Assembly: GCA_904418845.1 (NCBI GenBank)
Contig: CAJFQC010000001.1
Location: 62,001-126,000 of the forward strand
Length of the DNA stretch: 64,000 nucleotides
Source: an uncultured Ruminococcus sp.
GTDB lineage: Bacteria > Bacillota > Clostridia > Lachnospirales > Lachnospiraceae
Direction: 5' to 3'
Notes under the pieces: model-generated
Seen by the model: only the letters and a program-made list of their open reading frames with translations
The model's database searches: none
Told to the model about the DNA's origin: nothing
In this document: positions 44,265-53,676 of the stretch, piece after piece
Position numbering within the stretch: the stretch's first letter is position 1
Layout: each line of letters begins with the position of its first letter
Program-made: the position numbers and the translations under genes

Positions 44265-45137
44265 ATGGGTGAAAAGAAAATGCATTCTGCAAAAACAAAA
44301 CGGTTTATAAACAATATGATTGTCCATGTGATCCTTGCGGTTCTCGCGGTGATATGGGTATTCCCGATCCTGTGGGTGATCCTCACCAGCTTCCGTGCGG
44401 AGAAGGGTTCCTATGTGTCCACCTTTTTCCCACAGTCCTTTACACTGGACAACTACGCGAAGCTGTTCAATGACACGACGATCCTGAACTTCCCGCAGAT
44501 GTTCGGAAACACATTGTTCATCGCCGTCTGCTCCTGTATACTGGCGACCTTCTATGTGCTGGCAGTATCCTACTGCCTGTCAAGGCTTCGCTTTAAGATG
44601 AGGAAGCCTTACATGAACATGGCAATGATCCTCGGCCTGTTCCCGGGATTCATGTCCATGATCGCAGTATATTTCATTTTAAAGGCAATCGGACTGACAG
44701 AAGGAAACCTGATCAAGCTGGCGCTTATCCTTGTATATTCGGGAGGCGCGGCGCTGGGCTTCCAGATCGCAAAAGGTTTCTTTGACACTGTGCCTTTCGC
44801 GGTAGACGAGGCGGCTCTTCTTGACGGATGCACAAGATGGCAGATCTTTACGAAGATCACGCTTCCGCTTAGTAAACCTATCGTTATCTACACAGTGCTG
44901 ACAGCTTTCATGTCCCCGTGGCTGGACTTCATCTTCGCAAAGGTTATCTGCCGCGCGAACTCCGACCAGTACACGATCGCGATCGGACTGTGGAAGATGC
45001 TGGAAAAAGAGTACATTGACAACTGGTATACAAGCTTTGCCGCAGGCGCGGTGCTGATCTCAATTCCGATCGCGGCGCTGTTCCTGTATATGCAGAGGTA
45101 TTATGTAGACGGATTATCCGGAGCGGTCAAAGGATAA
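44265..45137 (+). CDS. malG: Maltodextrin ABC permease MalG-like
   Basis: A 290-residue permease with six helices and the EAA loop DEAALLDGCTRWQIFTKITL. It forms the second half of the membrane channel with MalF. GGGAGG precedes the ATG. No malK-type ATPase follows, so energy must come from an ATPase encoded elsewhere. Confidence 0.93.
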   Translation: MGEKKMHSAKTKRFINNMIVHVILAVLAVIWVFPILWVILTSFRAEKGSYVSTFFPQSFTLDNYAKLFNDTTILNFPQMFGNTLFIAVCSCILATFYVLAVSYCLSRLRFKMRKPYMNMAMILGLFPGFMSMIAVYFILKAIGLTEGNLIKLALILVYSGGAALGFQIAKGFFDTVPFAVDEAALLDGCTRWQIFTKITLPLSKPIVIYTVLTAFMSPWLDFIFAKVICRANSDQYTIAIGLWKMLEKEYIDNWYTSFAAGAVLISIPIAALFLYMQRYYVDGLSGAVKG

Positions 45138-45165
45138 AAGGCCGGCAGGCGGAGGGGCAGATTTT

Positions 45166-47127
45166 ATGAAGACAGCATTAGAGTGGAAAAAGTATTATTC
45201 AAGCCCGGAATTTAAGAACCGGTACTTATACGGCGGCAATGATCTGGGGGTAATCTGTACGGACAGCGGGACTTCTTTCAAATTGTGGAGTCCTTCGGCA
45301 GACAGTGTCACCCTGAATCTGTATCATGGGGGAAGCGGAAAAAATATGTATCAGAACATCCCCATGAAGAAAGAAGAAAAGGGTGTATGGAGCTGGCAGA
45401 CAGAGGAAAATATGCACGGCGTCTATTATGACTTTACTTTGGAGACAGAGGGTGAAACTGTACGTTCTGCCGATCCGTATGCAAAAGCCTGCGGCATCAA
45501 CGGAAGACGCAGCATGGCTGTGGATCTAAGGCAGACGAACCCGGAAGGATGGGAGAATGACCGTGCGCCCGAAAAAGGGACAGAGCAGTTCATCTATGAA
45601 CTCCATGTCAAAGAATTCTCATGGGACGCTTCCGGCGGCTTTCCGGAAGAATACCGGGGGAAATATAAGGCGTTTACATGCAAGGATACGAGCCTTTATA
45701 ATGACGGCGTCCATGCCACGGGACTTTCCTATCTTAAGGATCTCGGAGTGACGCATGTGCAGATCATGCCGGCGTACGATTACGGCTCAGTGGATGAGGC
45801 GGGAAAGGATACAGAGTTTAACTGGGGATATGACCCGGTGAACTATAATGTTCCCGAGGGATCTTATTCTACGGATCCAGCACACGGGGAAGTGCGTATC
45901 CGGGAGATGAAGGAGATGATCCAGTCACTTCACGAACAGGGCTTCCGCGTGATCATGGATGTGGTGTATAACCATACATATGTACTGGATTCATGGTTCC
46001 AGCGCACTGCGCCGTGGTATTTCTACCGGGTGTTCGGCGACGGCAGGATATCCAACGGTTCGTCATGTGGAAATGATGTGGCAAGCGAGCGGGAGATGTG
46101 CGCGAAATATATCCTGGAATCTGTTCTTTATTGGACGGAGGAGTACCATGTGGACGGTTTCCGTTTTGACCTGATGGGGCTTCTTGACGTGGGCCTGATG
46201 AATCAGATTCGCCGGGCGCTGGATGAGCGTTACGGTAAGGGGGAGAAGCTCATGTTCGGAGAGCCGTGGGCAGCGGATGCGACGGCCATGGAAGGAGAAG
46301 CGGTCCCGGCGTTAAAGAGAAATATCGGGCTGCTGGATGAAAATATCGGGATGTTCTGCGATGACACGAGAGACGCGGTGAAAGGCTCAGCGTTAAAAAT
46401 ACATAAACCGGGATTTATCAACGGCGCGGAAGACAAAGAGGATGACATCATCAATGGAGTCAGCGCGTGGATGATTTCCGGAGTGAAGGCCCCTTCGCAG
46501 ATTATTACCTATGTATCCGCCCATGATAATCAGACGTTATGGGATAAACTGGCCGAGACACTTCCCGGGGCGGACGAGGAGGAGAGGATGCGGCTTAACC
46601 GTATGGCAGCGGCGCTGTATATGACCTGTCAGGGAACGATCTTTTTCCTGTCCGGAGAGGAGTTCGCAAGAACAAAAGACGGGATGGAGGATTCCTTTAA
46701 CGCGCCCATCGCCCTGAATCGTCTGGACTGGGAAAAGGCGTGGGAGAACAGAGAGCTTGTGGAGTATTATAAAGGGCTCATCGCCCTGCGCAGACAGCTT
46801 CCCGGACTGTGCGACAAGTCCGTAAAGGCAGCAGAACGCATTTATGATGTGGTGAAAGAGGAGAATGCGGTCAGCTTCCTTGTAGATAACCGCGCCGAAG
46901 ACAGAAAAACACGCTGGCAGACTTTGAAAGTTGTCTATAACAGCAGCAGGGCTTCCCGGGCGGTGGAACTGGAAGGGGACGGATGGAACATTTTATGCGA
47001 CGGCACAGACAGCCGTCTGTGGGAGAGGAAACACCCGGTGAACGGAAAGATATACATTGCGCCTCAGAGCGTTCTTATACTGGGGCGGGCCGGAGAAGAA
47101 AGTATATGGAGGAAACAGGCTGTATGA
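45166..47127 (+). CDS. pulA: Type I pullulanase
   Basis: Debranching enzyme that hydrolyses alpha-1,6 links in pullulan and branched dextrins. The 653-residue protein has an N-terminal CBM48 domain (about 1-110) and a GH13_14 catalytic barrel with the type I signature FNWGYDP, nucleophile Asp335 in DGFRFDLMG, acid Glu366 in MFGEPW and Asp454 in SAHDNQT. There is no signal peptide, so it acts in the cytoplasm on imported dextrins. Its stop overlaps the next start (ATGA). Confidence 0.93.
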   Translation: MKTALEWKKYYSSPEFKNRYLYGGNDLGVICTDSGTSFKLWSPSADSVTLNLYHGGSGKNMYQNIPMKKEEKGVWSWQTEENMHGVYYDFTLETEGETVRSADPYAKACGINGRRSMAVDLRQTNPEGWENDRAPEKGTEQFIYELHVKEFSWDASGGFPEEYRGKYKAFTCKDTSLYNDGVHATGLSYLKDLGVTHVQIMPAYDYGSVDEAGKDTEFNWGYDPVNYNVPEGSYSTDPAHGEVRIREMKEMIQSLHEQGFRVIMDVVYNHTYVLDSWFQRTAPWYFYRVFGDGRISNGSSCGNDVASEREMCAKYILESVLYWTEEYHVDGFRFDLMGLLDVGLMNQIRRALDERYGKGEKLMFGEPWAADATAMEGEAVPALKRNIGLLDENIGMFCDDTRDAVKGSALKIHKPGFINGAEDKEDDIINGVSAWMISGVKAPSQIITYVSAHDNQTLWDKLAETLPGADEEERMRLNRMAAALYMTCQGTIFFLSGEEFARTKDGMEDSFNAPIALNRLDWEKAWENRELVEYYKGLIALRRQLPGLCDKSVKAAERIYDVVKEENAVSFLVDNRAEDRKTRWQTLKVVYNSSRASRAVELEGDGWNILCDGTDSRLWERKHPVNGKIYIAPQSVLILGRAGEESIWRKQAV

Positions 47128-49163
47128 GCAGAAGATGGGTCTACGGGAAACAGGACTGGAAGACATATGAGAGAGGGCAGGAGAACTGTTATCTGATGAC
47201 CAATGGTCTGGGCGGGTTTTCTTCTATGACCATGACAGGGTCCGTGGCGCGAAATGACCATGCCTTTTTCATGGCATGCGTCAAAGCGCCCAATAACCGT
47301 TACAATATGGTTCACCGTCTTGCGGAAAGACTGGAAATGAAAGGCAGAGAATATGTAGTCTCTTCGCAGGAATATGCGGACAGAAGCAGAGAGGAAGGAT
47401 ATCGTTATCTGTCAGAGTTCTCCTATGAGGATACTCCGGCATGGATTTTTCATGTGAACGGAGTGGAGATCAAAAAGGAGGCGGCGTTAAAGCAGGGAGA
47501 GAATACAGCCGTCCTGCGCTACCGGGTCGCCAACCGTACCCGGGAAGACGTAAGATTTACCGTGACGCCCTTTTATCAGTTTACGCCCAAAGGAAGCGAA
47601 CCAGAGAAAGACCAGCAGTTTCTGCTCAATATTCAGGAAGATGGCAGGAAGGGAGGCACGTCCTGCCGGATCGAGAGCAATGGCCATTCTCTTTTTCTGA
47701 TAACAGACGGGCAGGTCACAGGGATGCAGGAGACATCCGAGACATATTATTATTCTTATGATGTCTGCGACGGCAGGAGAGAGACCGGACTTGCGAAAGC
47801 GTGCCACCGGATCGGGATTATTGTCAAGAGCGGATGCAAAGGAGTTCTTTCTGTGATATACACGATGGAAGAACAGAAAAACAGCATACAGCCGGAAGAC
47901 GTACAAAGTATGGCACAGGCTATTATAGAGGAGCAGAAGGATTACCGGAAAGAGCTGGAGCATCTGCCGGGATTTCAGGAGGAGAACGCCCGGATACTTT
48001 CTAAAAGCGCGGACCAGTTCCTCTCTCTTAGAGAATCGACCGGGGGGATGACTATACTTGCGGGCTATCCGTTTTTTGAGGACTGGGGAAGGGATACCAT
48101 GATCGCTCTGCCGGGGGTGTGTATTTCCGTCCGCAGGTATGAGGAAGCAGAATCCATACTGCGCACATTCGCGCAGTATGAGAAAAACGGGCTCATGCCG
48201 AATCTGTTCCCGGAGGGGAAGAACGATCCCATGTATAATACCGCAGACGCGGCGCTTCTGTTTATCAACTGTGTCTGGCTGTATTATAAGGCGACAGGGA
48301 ACGGCGCCTTTGTTAAAGAGATGTACCCGGTCATGGGGCGCATTATCCGGGCTTATAAGGAAGGCACGGACTATGCGGTCCACATGGACGAAGACGGACT
48401 TATCGCCGCCGGAAGCGGCCTTGATCAGGTGACATGGATGGATGTGAGGGTGGGGGAGATCCTCCCGACTCCCCGTCACGGCAAACCTGTGGAGATCAAC
48501 GCATACTGGTATAATGCGCTGAGGATCATGGGAGAATTCACGCGTCTGCCTGACGGAAAAATACAGTCTGACGGAAGCGGAGTAAACAGCCGTGATAAGA
48601 ATGGCTATGACAGACTGGCAGAGAAAGTGAAAGCGTCTTTTACAGCAAAGTTCTGGTGGGAAGAGGCGCATTGCCTGAAAGATGTGCTGTCGGGGACAAA
48701 GGCCGATACCCAGATCCGCTGCAATCAGATCTGGGCTGTATCTATGCCCTTTACCATGCTGGACGAAAAGCGGGAGAAACAGGTGGTGGATACAGTGTTT
48801 GAGAAGCTGTATACACCTTACGGGCTTCGCACGCTCTCTGCGGAGGACGGGGAATTTCATCCTTTCTATGGCGGAAAAGTGATGGAGCGTGACCTTGCCT
48901 ATCATCAGGGAACGGTCTGGGTGTTCCCGCTGGGGGCGTATTATCTGGCATATCTTAAGGTCAACGGGTACAGCCATGAGGCAAAGAAGTGTGTAAAGAG
49001 ACAACTGGAAGTGATGGAGAGCGCCATGAGGGAAGGGTGTATCGGACAGCTTCCAGAGATCTATGACGGAGAAAATCCCGTATCGTCCAAAGGATGCTTT
49101 GCACAGGCGTGGAGCGTGGGCGAGATATTAAGAGTCTACGAGGCGCTGGAAAAGAAGCTGTAA
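47124..49163 (+). CDS. Glycogen debranching enzyme-like amylo-alpha-1,6-glucosidase
   Basis: A 679-residue cytoplasmic protein with the N-terminal GDE_N-type beta domain (ENCYLMTNGLGGFSSMTMTG, then ARNDHAFFMA) and a C-terminal (alpha/alpha)6 barrel of the GDE_C/GH133 type (YPFFEDWGRDTMIALPGVCI, GLDQVTWMDVRVGE, AYHQGTVWVFPLGAYYLAYL). It would remove alpha-1,6-linked glucose from branch stubs. ATG 47124 overlaps the pulA stop. The track start lies deep inside pulA. Confidence 0.88.
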   Translation: MSRRWVYGKQDWKTYERGQENCYLMTNGLGGFSSMTMTGSVARNDHAFFMACVKAPNNRYNMVHRLAERLEMKGREYVVSSQEYADRSREEGYRYLSEFSYEDTPAWIFHVNGVEIKKEAALKQGENTAVLRYRVANRTREDVRFTVTPFYQFTPKGSEPEKDQQFLLNIQEDGRKGGTSCRIESNGHSLFLITDGQVTGMQETSETYYYSYDVCDGRRETGLAKACHRIGIIVKSGCKGVLSVIYTMEEQKNSIQPEDVQSMAQAIIEEQKDYRKELEHLPGFQEENARILSKSADQFLSLRESTGGMTILAGYPFFEDWGRDTMIALPGVCISVRRYEEAESILRTFAQYEKNGLMPNLFPEGKNDPMYNTADAALLFINCVWLYYKATGNGAFVKEMYPVMGRIIRAYKEGTDYAVHMDEDGLIAAGSGLDQVTWMDVRVGEILPTPRHGKPVEINAYWYNALRIMGEFTRLPDGKIQSDGSGVNSRDKNGYDRLAEKVKASFTAKFWWEEAHCLKDVLSGTKADTQIRCNQIWAVSMPFTMLDEKREKQVVDTVFEKLYTPYGLRTLSAEDGEFHPFYGGKVMERDLAYHQGTVWVFPLGAYYLAYLKVNGYSHEAKKCVKRQLEVMESAMREGCIGQLPEIYDGENPVSSKGCFAQAWSVGEILRVYEALEKKL

Positions 49164-49240
49164 AAGACAGATATAAGAAACAGGCTCAGGGGCCGGACAA
49201 GGGCAGTGGACAGACAGGAAAAGAAGAGAGGAGAGCAGTC

Positions 49241-50995
49241 ATGGAATTTACAGGGGTATACCATAAGACATCAGAGCAGATGAGTTATGCTCTCAATGAA
49301 AATGAACTGATCGTCAACTTAAAGACCGGATACGACGTAAAACAAGTGTTTATCATCCACGGGGATCCGTATGACGCGGGGATCTTCGGAGGAAATGAAA
49401 AATGGAGCGGCACGAGGGAGGAGATCGTGTATAAAAAGCGTCTTCCTCATCAGATCTGGTGGACGACCACCCTTGTGCCGCCGTACAGACGGTGCAAATA
49501 CTATTTTGAACTGCATACGGACAGCGAAGTGTGGTATTATTTTGAGAACGGATTTCTGACGGAAGAGCAGGTCAATATGGAAGGACGCCTTCTGCAGTAT
49601 TTCATAGTGCCGTGGATGAACCCGGCAGATGTGAACCGTACGCCGGAATGGGTCAACGATACGGTATGGTATCAGATCTTTCCGGACCGTTTCTGCAACG
49701 GATGCTCAGACAATGATGGAGCGGATGTGCTGCCGTGGCAGACGGGGCCTGTGACAAACAAGGAGAAATACGGCGGTGATCTGGAGGGAGTCCGGCAGAA
49801 GCTTTCTTATCTTGAGGAGCTGGGGATTACGGGCATCTATCTGAACCCCATCATGGAGGCGGAAACAAACCACAAGTATGACACAAAGGATTATACGAAG
49901 ATCGATCCGGCCTTTGGGGACGACGGGACGATGAAATGTCTTGTTTCAGAAGCCCATGACCGGGGTATCCGCGTGATGGTGGACGCGGTGTTCAACCATT
50001 GTGGGCGCAAGTTTGCTCCATGGCTGGATGTGCAGGAGAAAGGGCCGCAATCAAAATACGCGGACTGGTTCATGGTTCAGGACTGGACGGACATCCGCAA
50101 GCGTGGAAATACGAGAGACGGAAGATTCTATTCTTTTGCGTTTGCCGACTGGATGCCAAAACTCAACACAAACAACGAAGAAGTGATCTGTTATTTCTGC
50201 GGCGTGTGTGAGGACTGGATCCGAAAATATGATATCGACGGCATCCGTTTTGACGTGGGAAATGAAGTGTCCCACTATTTCCTGAAACGCATGAGACAGC
50301 ATTTGAAGAAGATCAAACCGGACATCTATCTTCTGGGGGAGATCTGGCACGACGCCAGCCAGTGGCTTGCCGGGGATGAGTATGATTCAGTCATGAATTA
50401 TCCGCTTATGAGCGGCATTCACGATTATTTTCTGGACAGTTCCATGGAAAGGAAGGAATTTGAGTACATGGTAAACCGCTGCTATACGATGTATATGCAG
50501 CAGAGCAACAATGTGCTTTTCAATCTTCTGGATTCCCATGACACGGAGCGTCTGATGAACCGTTTTCATGATCTGGATATCTTCTACCAGCAGCTTGCGG
50601 TCCTCTTTACCCTTCCCGGAAGCCCGTGTATCTATTATGGAACGGAGATCGCCATGGAAGGAGGATTTGACCCGGACTGCCGCAGATGTATGCCATGGGA
50701 AGAGATCAATTGCGGAAAGTACAGGGAGCGCATCGGCCAGATGAAGACATTGATCCGTCTGCGAAAGGAAGAAGAAGCATTCCGCAGCCTGCATTTTCAT
50801 TTTCCGAACGAGTATGATAACAGGCGGTGTATACAATATATAAAGCTGGATAAACAGCAGAATAAGATCGAAGTTATAATAAACTGCTCGGACGAACCGG
50901 TGCAGACCGGTGCGGGAGGAGAGGCGCTTTTTGAGCGCAGACACGGGGACGGGGCGCTCCGGCCCAAAGGAGTATTGATAAGGAGGATCGTATAG
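49241..50995 (+). CDS. GH13 alpha-glycosidase, neopullulanase/cyclomaltodextrinase type
   Basis: A 584-residue intracellular alpha-amylase-family enzyme. The N-terminal CBM34-like domain (about 1-125) is typical of GH13_20. The barrel shows YQIFPDRFCNG, GIRFDVGNEV with nucleophile Asp338, LLGEIWHDA with acid Glu367, and SHD with Asp434. Likely activity is hydrolysis of cyclodextrins, pullulan or short maltodextrins. Exact specificity cannot be told. ATG 49241, after GAGAGGAG, is chosen. It starts 77 bp after the debranching gene and ends three bases before the next gene. Confidence 0.88.
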   Translation: MEFTGVYHKTSEQMSYALNENELIVNLKTGYDVKQVFIIHGDPYDAGIFGGNEKWSGTREEIVYKKRLPHQIWWTTTLVPPYRRCKYYFELHTDSEVWYYFENGFLTEEQVNMEGRLLQYFIVPWMNPADVNRTPEWVNDTVWYQIFPDRFCNGCSDNDGADVLPWQTGPVTNKEKYGGDLEGVRQKLSYLEELGITGIYLNPIMEAETNHKYDTKDYTKIDPAFGDDGTMKCLVSEAHDRGIRVMVDAVFNHCGRKFAPWLDVQEKGPQSKYADWFMVQDWTDIRKRGNTRDGRFYSFAFADWMPKLNTNNEEVICYFCGVCEDWIRKYDIDGIRFDVGNEVSHYFLKRMRQHLKKIKPDIYLLGEIWHDASQWLAGDEYDSVMNYPLMSGIHDYFLDSSMERKEFEYMVNRCYTMYMQQSNNVLFNLLDSHDTERLMNRFHDLDIFYQQLAVLFTLPGSPCIYYGTEIAMEGGFDPDCRRCMPWEEINCGKYRERIGQMKTLIRLRKEEEAFRSLHFHFPNEYDNRRCIQYIKLDKQQNKIEVIINCSDEPVQTGAGGEALFERRHGDGALRPKGVLIRRIV

Positions 50996-50998
50996 GCG

Positions 50999-52642
50999 AT
51001 GACAGAGAACAAAGCACAGGAACAGCAGAAAGCATGGTGGAAAAATGCAGTTGTCTATCAGATATATCCCAAGAGTTTTCAGGATTCCGACGGGGACGGC
51101 GTAGGGGATATCAGGGGCATTATCAGCAGACTTGATTATCTGGAGGAGCTTGGCGTGGACGCGGTATGGATATCACCGGTGTACCGCTCCCCTCAGAATG
51201 ACAATGGTTATGATATCTCGGATTATCAGGATATTGATCCCATGTTCGGCACGCTGGCCGATATGGATGAACTGATTGCCGAGGCAAAGAAGCGGGGCAT
51301 CCGTATCATCATGGATCTGGTGCTGAATCACACGTCCGATGAGCACAGATGGTTCAAAGAGGCGAAAAAAGGAAAAGACAATCCCTATCACGACTACTAT
51401 GTGTGGCGCGACGGGGAGGAAGGGACATGCCCCAACGAGATGAAGGCTGTGTTCGGCGGACCGGCGTGGGACTGGGTGCCTGAGCTTAAGCAATACTATT
51501 TCCATCAGTTTGCCCCGGAGCAGCCGGATCTGAACTGGGAGAATCCGAAAGTGCGCCGGGAGATCTATGACATGATCCTCTGGTGGATGGACCGGGGAGT
51601 GGGCGGCTTCCGTCTTGATGTGATCGACCAGATCGCAAAAGAGCCGGATCGCGGGATTACGAATAACGGTTCGAGGCTTCATGAGTTCTTAAGGGAATTA
51701 AGCCGGGAGACCTTCCAGAAAGGGAATCTTATCACGGTCGGAGAAGCGTGGGGAGCCACCACGGAGATCGCGAAGAAATACAGCAGTCCCGACGGCAGCG
51801 AGTTCTCCATGGTGTTCCAGTTCGAACACATCATGTTAGATCAGCAGGAAGGGAAAGAAAAATGGGATCTCGCGCCTCTTCCTTTTGTAAAGTTAAAGAA
51901 GTGTCTTGCCAGATGGCAGGATGAACTGTTTGGGAAAGGGTGGAACAGTCTTTTCTGGAACAATCATGATCTGCCCCGTATCGTGTCCCGGTGGGGCGAC
52001 GACGGGGAGTACCGGGCAGAATCTGCCAAGATGCTGGCAGCGGTGCTCCACGGGATGCAGGGAACGCCCTATATCTATCAGGGCGAGGAGCTGGGAATGA
52101 CCAATGTGAAGTTTTCGGATATTTCTGCTTACAGAGATGTGGAGACGACGAATATGTATTATGAGCGCATAGAAGCAGGATATAAGGAAGATGACGTGAT
52201 GCGCTCCATCTACGCGAAGAGCCGCGACAATGCCCGCACACCTATGCAGTGGAATGGGGAGACAAACGCCGGATTTACAAAGGGCACGCCGTGGATCGGG
52301 GTCAATCCAAACTATACCAAGATCAATGCGGAAGATGAAAGAAAGGATACGGGCTCTGTGTATCAGTTTTACCGTAAGCTGATCCGTCTCCGGAAAGAGT
52401 ATCCGGTGTTTGTGGACGGGAAGTTTGAACTGCTCCTTCCCGAAGACGAGCATATTTTCGCGTACACCCGCACGGATGGAGAGACAGAGGCGCTGATATG
52501 CGCGAATTTTACAGGAAAGAACGTGAAATGTCCGATTATCGGGAAGTGGAAGGACGCCCAAGTACTGATCCATAATTATGAGAAAGAGGTGGAAGAAGAG
52601 CTGGAGCCTTATGAGGCGGTTATCCTTGTAGAGTGTCTGTGA
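50999..52642 (+). CDS. malL: Alpha-glucosidase / oligo-1,6-glucosidase, GH13
   Basis: A 547-residue cytoplasmic exo-acting enzyme that releases glucose from malto- or isomalto-oligosaccharides. GH13_31-type sequence: VVYQIYPKSFQDSDGDGVGD, GGFRLDVID with nucleophile Asp207, TVGEAWG with acid Glu249, NNHD with Asp324, and a C-terminal beta domain. The family also includes trehalose-6-phosphate hydrolases and dextran glucosidases, so the symbol is provisional. Last gene of the maltodextrin operon. Its 3' end contains a promoter for the next operon. Confidence 0.85.
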   Translation: MTENKAQEQQKAWWKNAVVYQIYPKSFQDSDGDGVGDIRGIISRLDYLEELGVDAVWISPVYRSPQNDNGYDISDYQDIDPMFGTLADMDELIAEAKKRGIRIIMDLVLNHTSDEHRWFKEAKKGKDNPYHDYYVWRDGEEGTCPNEMKAVFGGPAWDWVPELKQYYFHQFAPEQPDLNWENPKVRREIYDMILWWMDRGVGGFRLDVIDQIAKEPDRGITNNGSRLHEFLRELSRETFQKGNLITVGEAWGATTEIAKKYSSPDGSEFSMVFQFEHIMLDQQEGKEKWDLAPLPFVKLKKCLARWQDELFGKGWNSLFWNNHDLPRIVSRWGDDGEYRAESAKMLAAVLHGMQGTPYIYQGEELGMTNVKFSDISAYRDVETTNMYYERIEAGYKEDDVMRSIYAKSRDNARTPMQWNGETNAGFTKGTPWIGVNPNYTKINAEDERKDTGSVYQFYRKLIRLRKEYPVFVDGKFELLLPEDEHIFAYTRTDGETEALICANFTGKNVKCPIIGKWKDAQVLIHNYEKEVEEELEPYEAVILVECL

Positions 52643-52655
52643 AGTATGGTACAAT
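52626..52655 (+). promoter_or_regulatory. Promoter of the MoxR operon, inside the malL 3' end
   Basis: TTGTAG, 18-base spacer, TACAAT preceded by TGG (extended -10). Confidence 0.5.
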
Positions 52656-52695
52656 GACTGCACACAGTGCAATCCAAAGCGGAGGAGAATGCCTT

Positions 52696-53643
52696 ATGAG
52701 AGACAACACATACAGCGGACAGGCAGCCCAGCGTGTGATCGATGAAGTGCAAAGAGCAGTGGTGGGGAAAAGAGATATCCTGACAAAGATCATGACCGCG
52801 ATCCTGGCGGGCGGGCATGTTCTGATCGAAGATATTCCCGGAACAGGAAAGACTACGATGGCTCTTGCGTTTTCTAAGGCTATGGGACTCAAGGTAAATC
52901 GTGTGCAGTTTACACCGGATGTACTCCCGGCAGATCTGACCGGGTTTACGATCTATCAGAAGGAGACCGGAAGATTTGTCTATCAGCCCGGCGCGGTTAT
53001 CTGTAATCTGCTCCTTGCCGATGAGATCAACCGAACTTCTCCGAAGACACAGTCCGCGCTTCTGGAAGTGATGGAGGAGCATCAGGTGACAGTGGATGGA
53101 ACGAGCCATAATACAGGGGAGCCGTTCATTGTCATAGCCACAGAGAATCCCACCGGATCGGCCGGAACTCAGCTTCTGCCTGAATCTCAGCTTGACCGTT
53201 TTATGATCTGTGTGAGCATGGGATATCCTACAGTGGAAGAAGAGATGGAAATCTTACACCGGGGCGGAAAATACGGGAGGACATACGAGGATACTATTCC
53301 TGTTTTGGAGGCGGATGAACTCCTAGCCATGAGGGCGGAAGTGTCCGGGGTTTTTGTGCACGAAAGGGTGTGCCGTTATATCGCGGAGCTGGCGAAGGCT
53401 ACAAGAGAGAATGAGTGGACAGAGCTTGGCATCAGCCCGAGAGGGACACTTGCCCTGACTGCCATGGCAAAGGCATGTGCGTGGATGAAAGGAAGAACAT
53501 ATGTGATCCCCGCGGATGTCCAGGAAGTGTTTCCCTGTGTTGCAGGACACAGGATACTTTTGAACATAAAAGCGAAAGTAGGGCATATCCGTGTGCAGGA
53601 GCTGATCCGGCAGGTGTTGGAGGAGGTGCAGGTCAAGAGTTAA
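52696..53643 (+). CDS. MoxR-family AAA+ ATPase
   Basis: A 315-residue chaperone-type ATPase. Walker A is in EDIPGTGKTTM (about 45-54), Walker B LLLADEINRTSPKTQSALLE, sensor 1 VIATENPTGSAGTQLLPESQ and the arginine-containing LDRF. MoxR proteins help mature or regulate partner complexes and are usually next to DUF58 and transglutaminase-like genes, as here. ATG 52696, after GGAGGAG, is chosen. The track start is in the upstream leader. Confidence 0.92.
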   Translation: MRDNTYSGQAAQRVIDEVQRAVVGKRDILTKIMTAILAGGHVLIEDIPGTGKTTMALAFSKAMGLKVNRVQFTPDVLPADLTGFTIYQKETGRFVYQPGAVICNLLLADEINRTSPKTQSALLEVMEEHQVTVDGTSHNTGEPFIVIATENPTGSAGTQLLPESQLDRFMICVSMGYPTVEEEMEILHRGGKYGRTYEDTIPVLEADELLAMRAEVSGVFVHERVCRYIAELAKATRENEWTELGISPRGTLALTAMAKACAWMKGRTYVIPADVQEVFPCVAGHRILLNIKAKVGHIRVQELIRQVLEEVQVKS

Positions 53644-53676
53644 AAACAATGCGCTGACCGGACGGGAGGAGAGAAG

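Noticed and set aside
43324-44298. 324-residue minus-strand ORF opposite malF
   Set aside because: Antisense shadow. Rich in Arg, His, Cys and Gln, with no family features.
47487-49004. 505-residue minus-strand ORF opposite the debranching enzyme
   Set aside because: Lies entirely within a well-supported plus-strand gene and has no recognisable domain or ribosome site.
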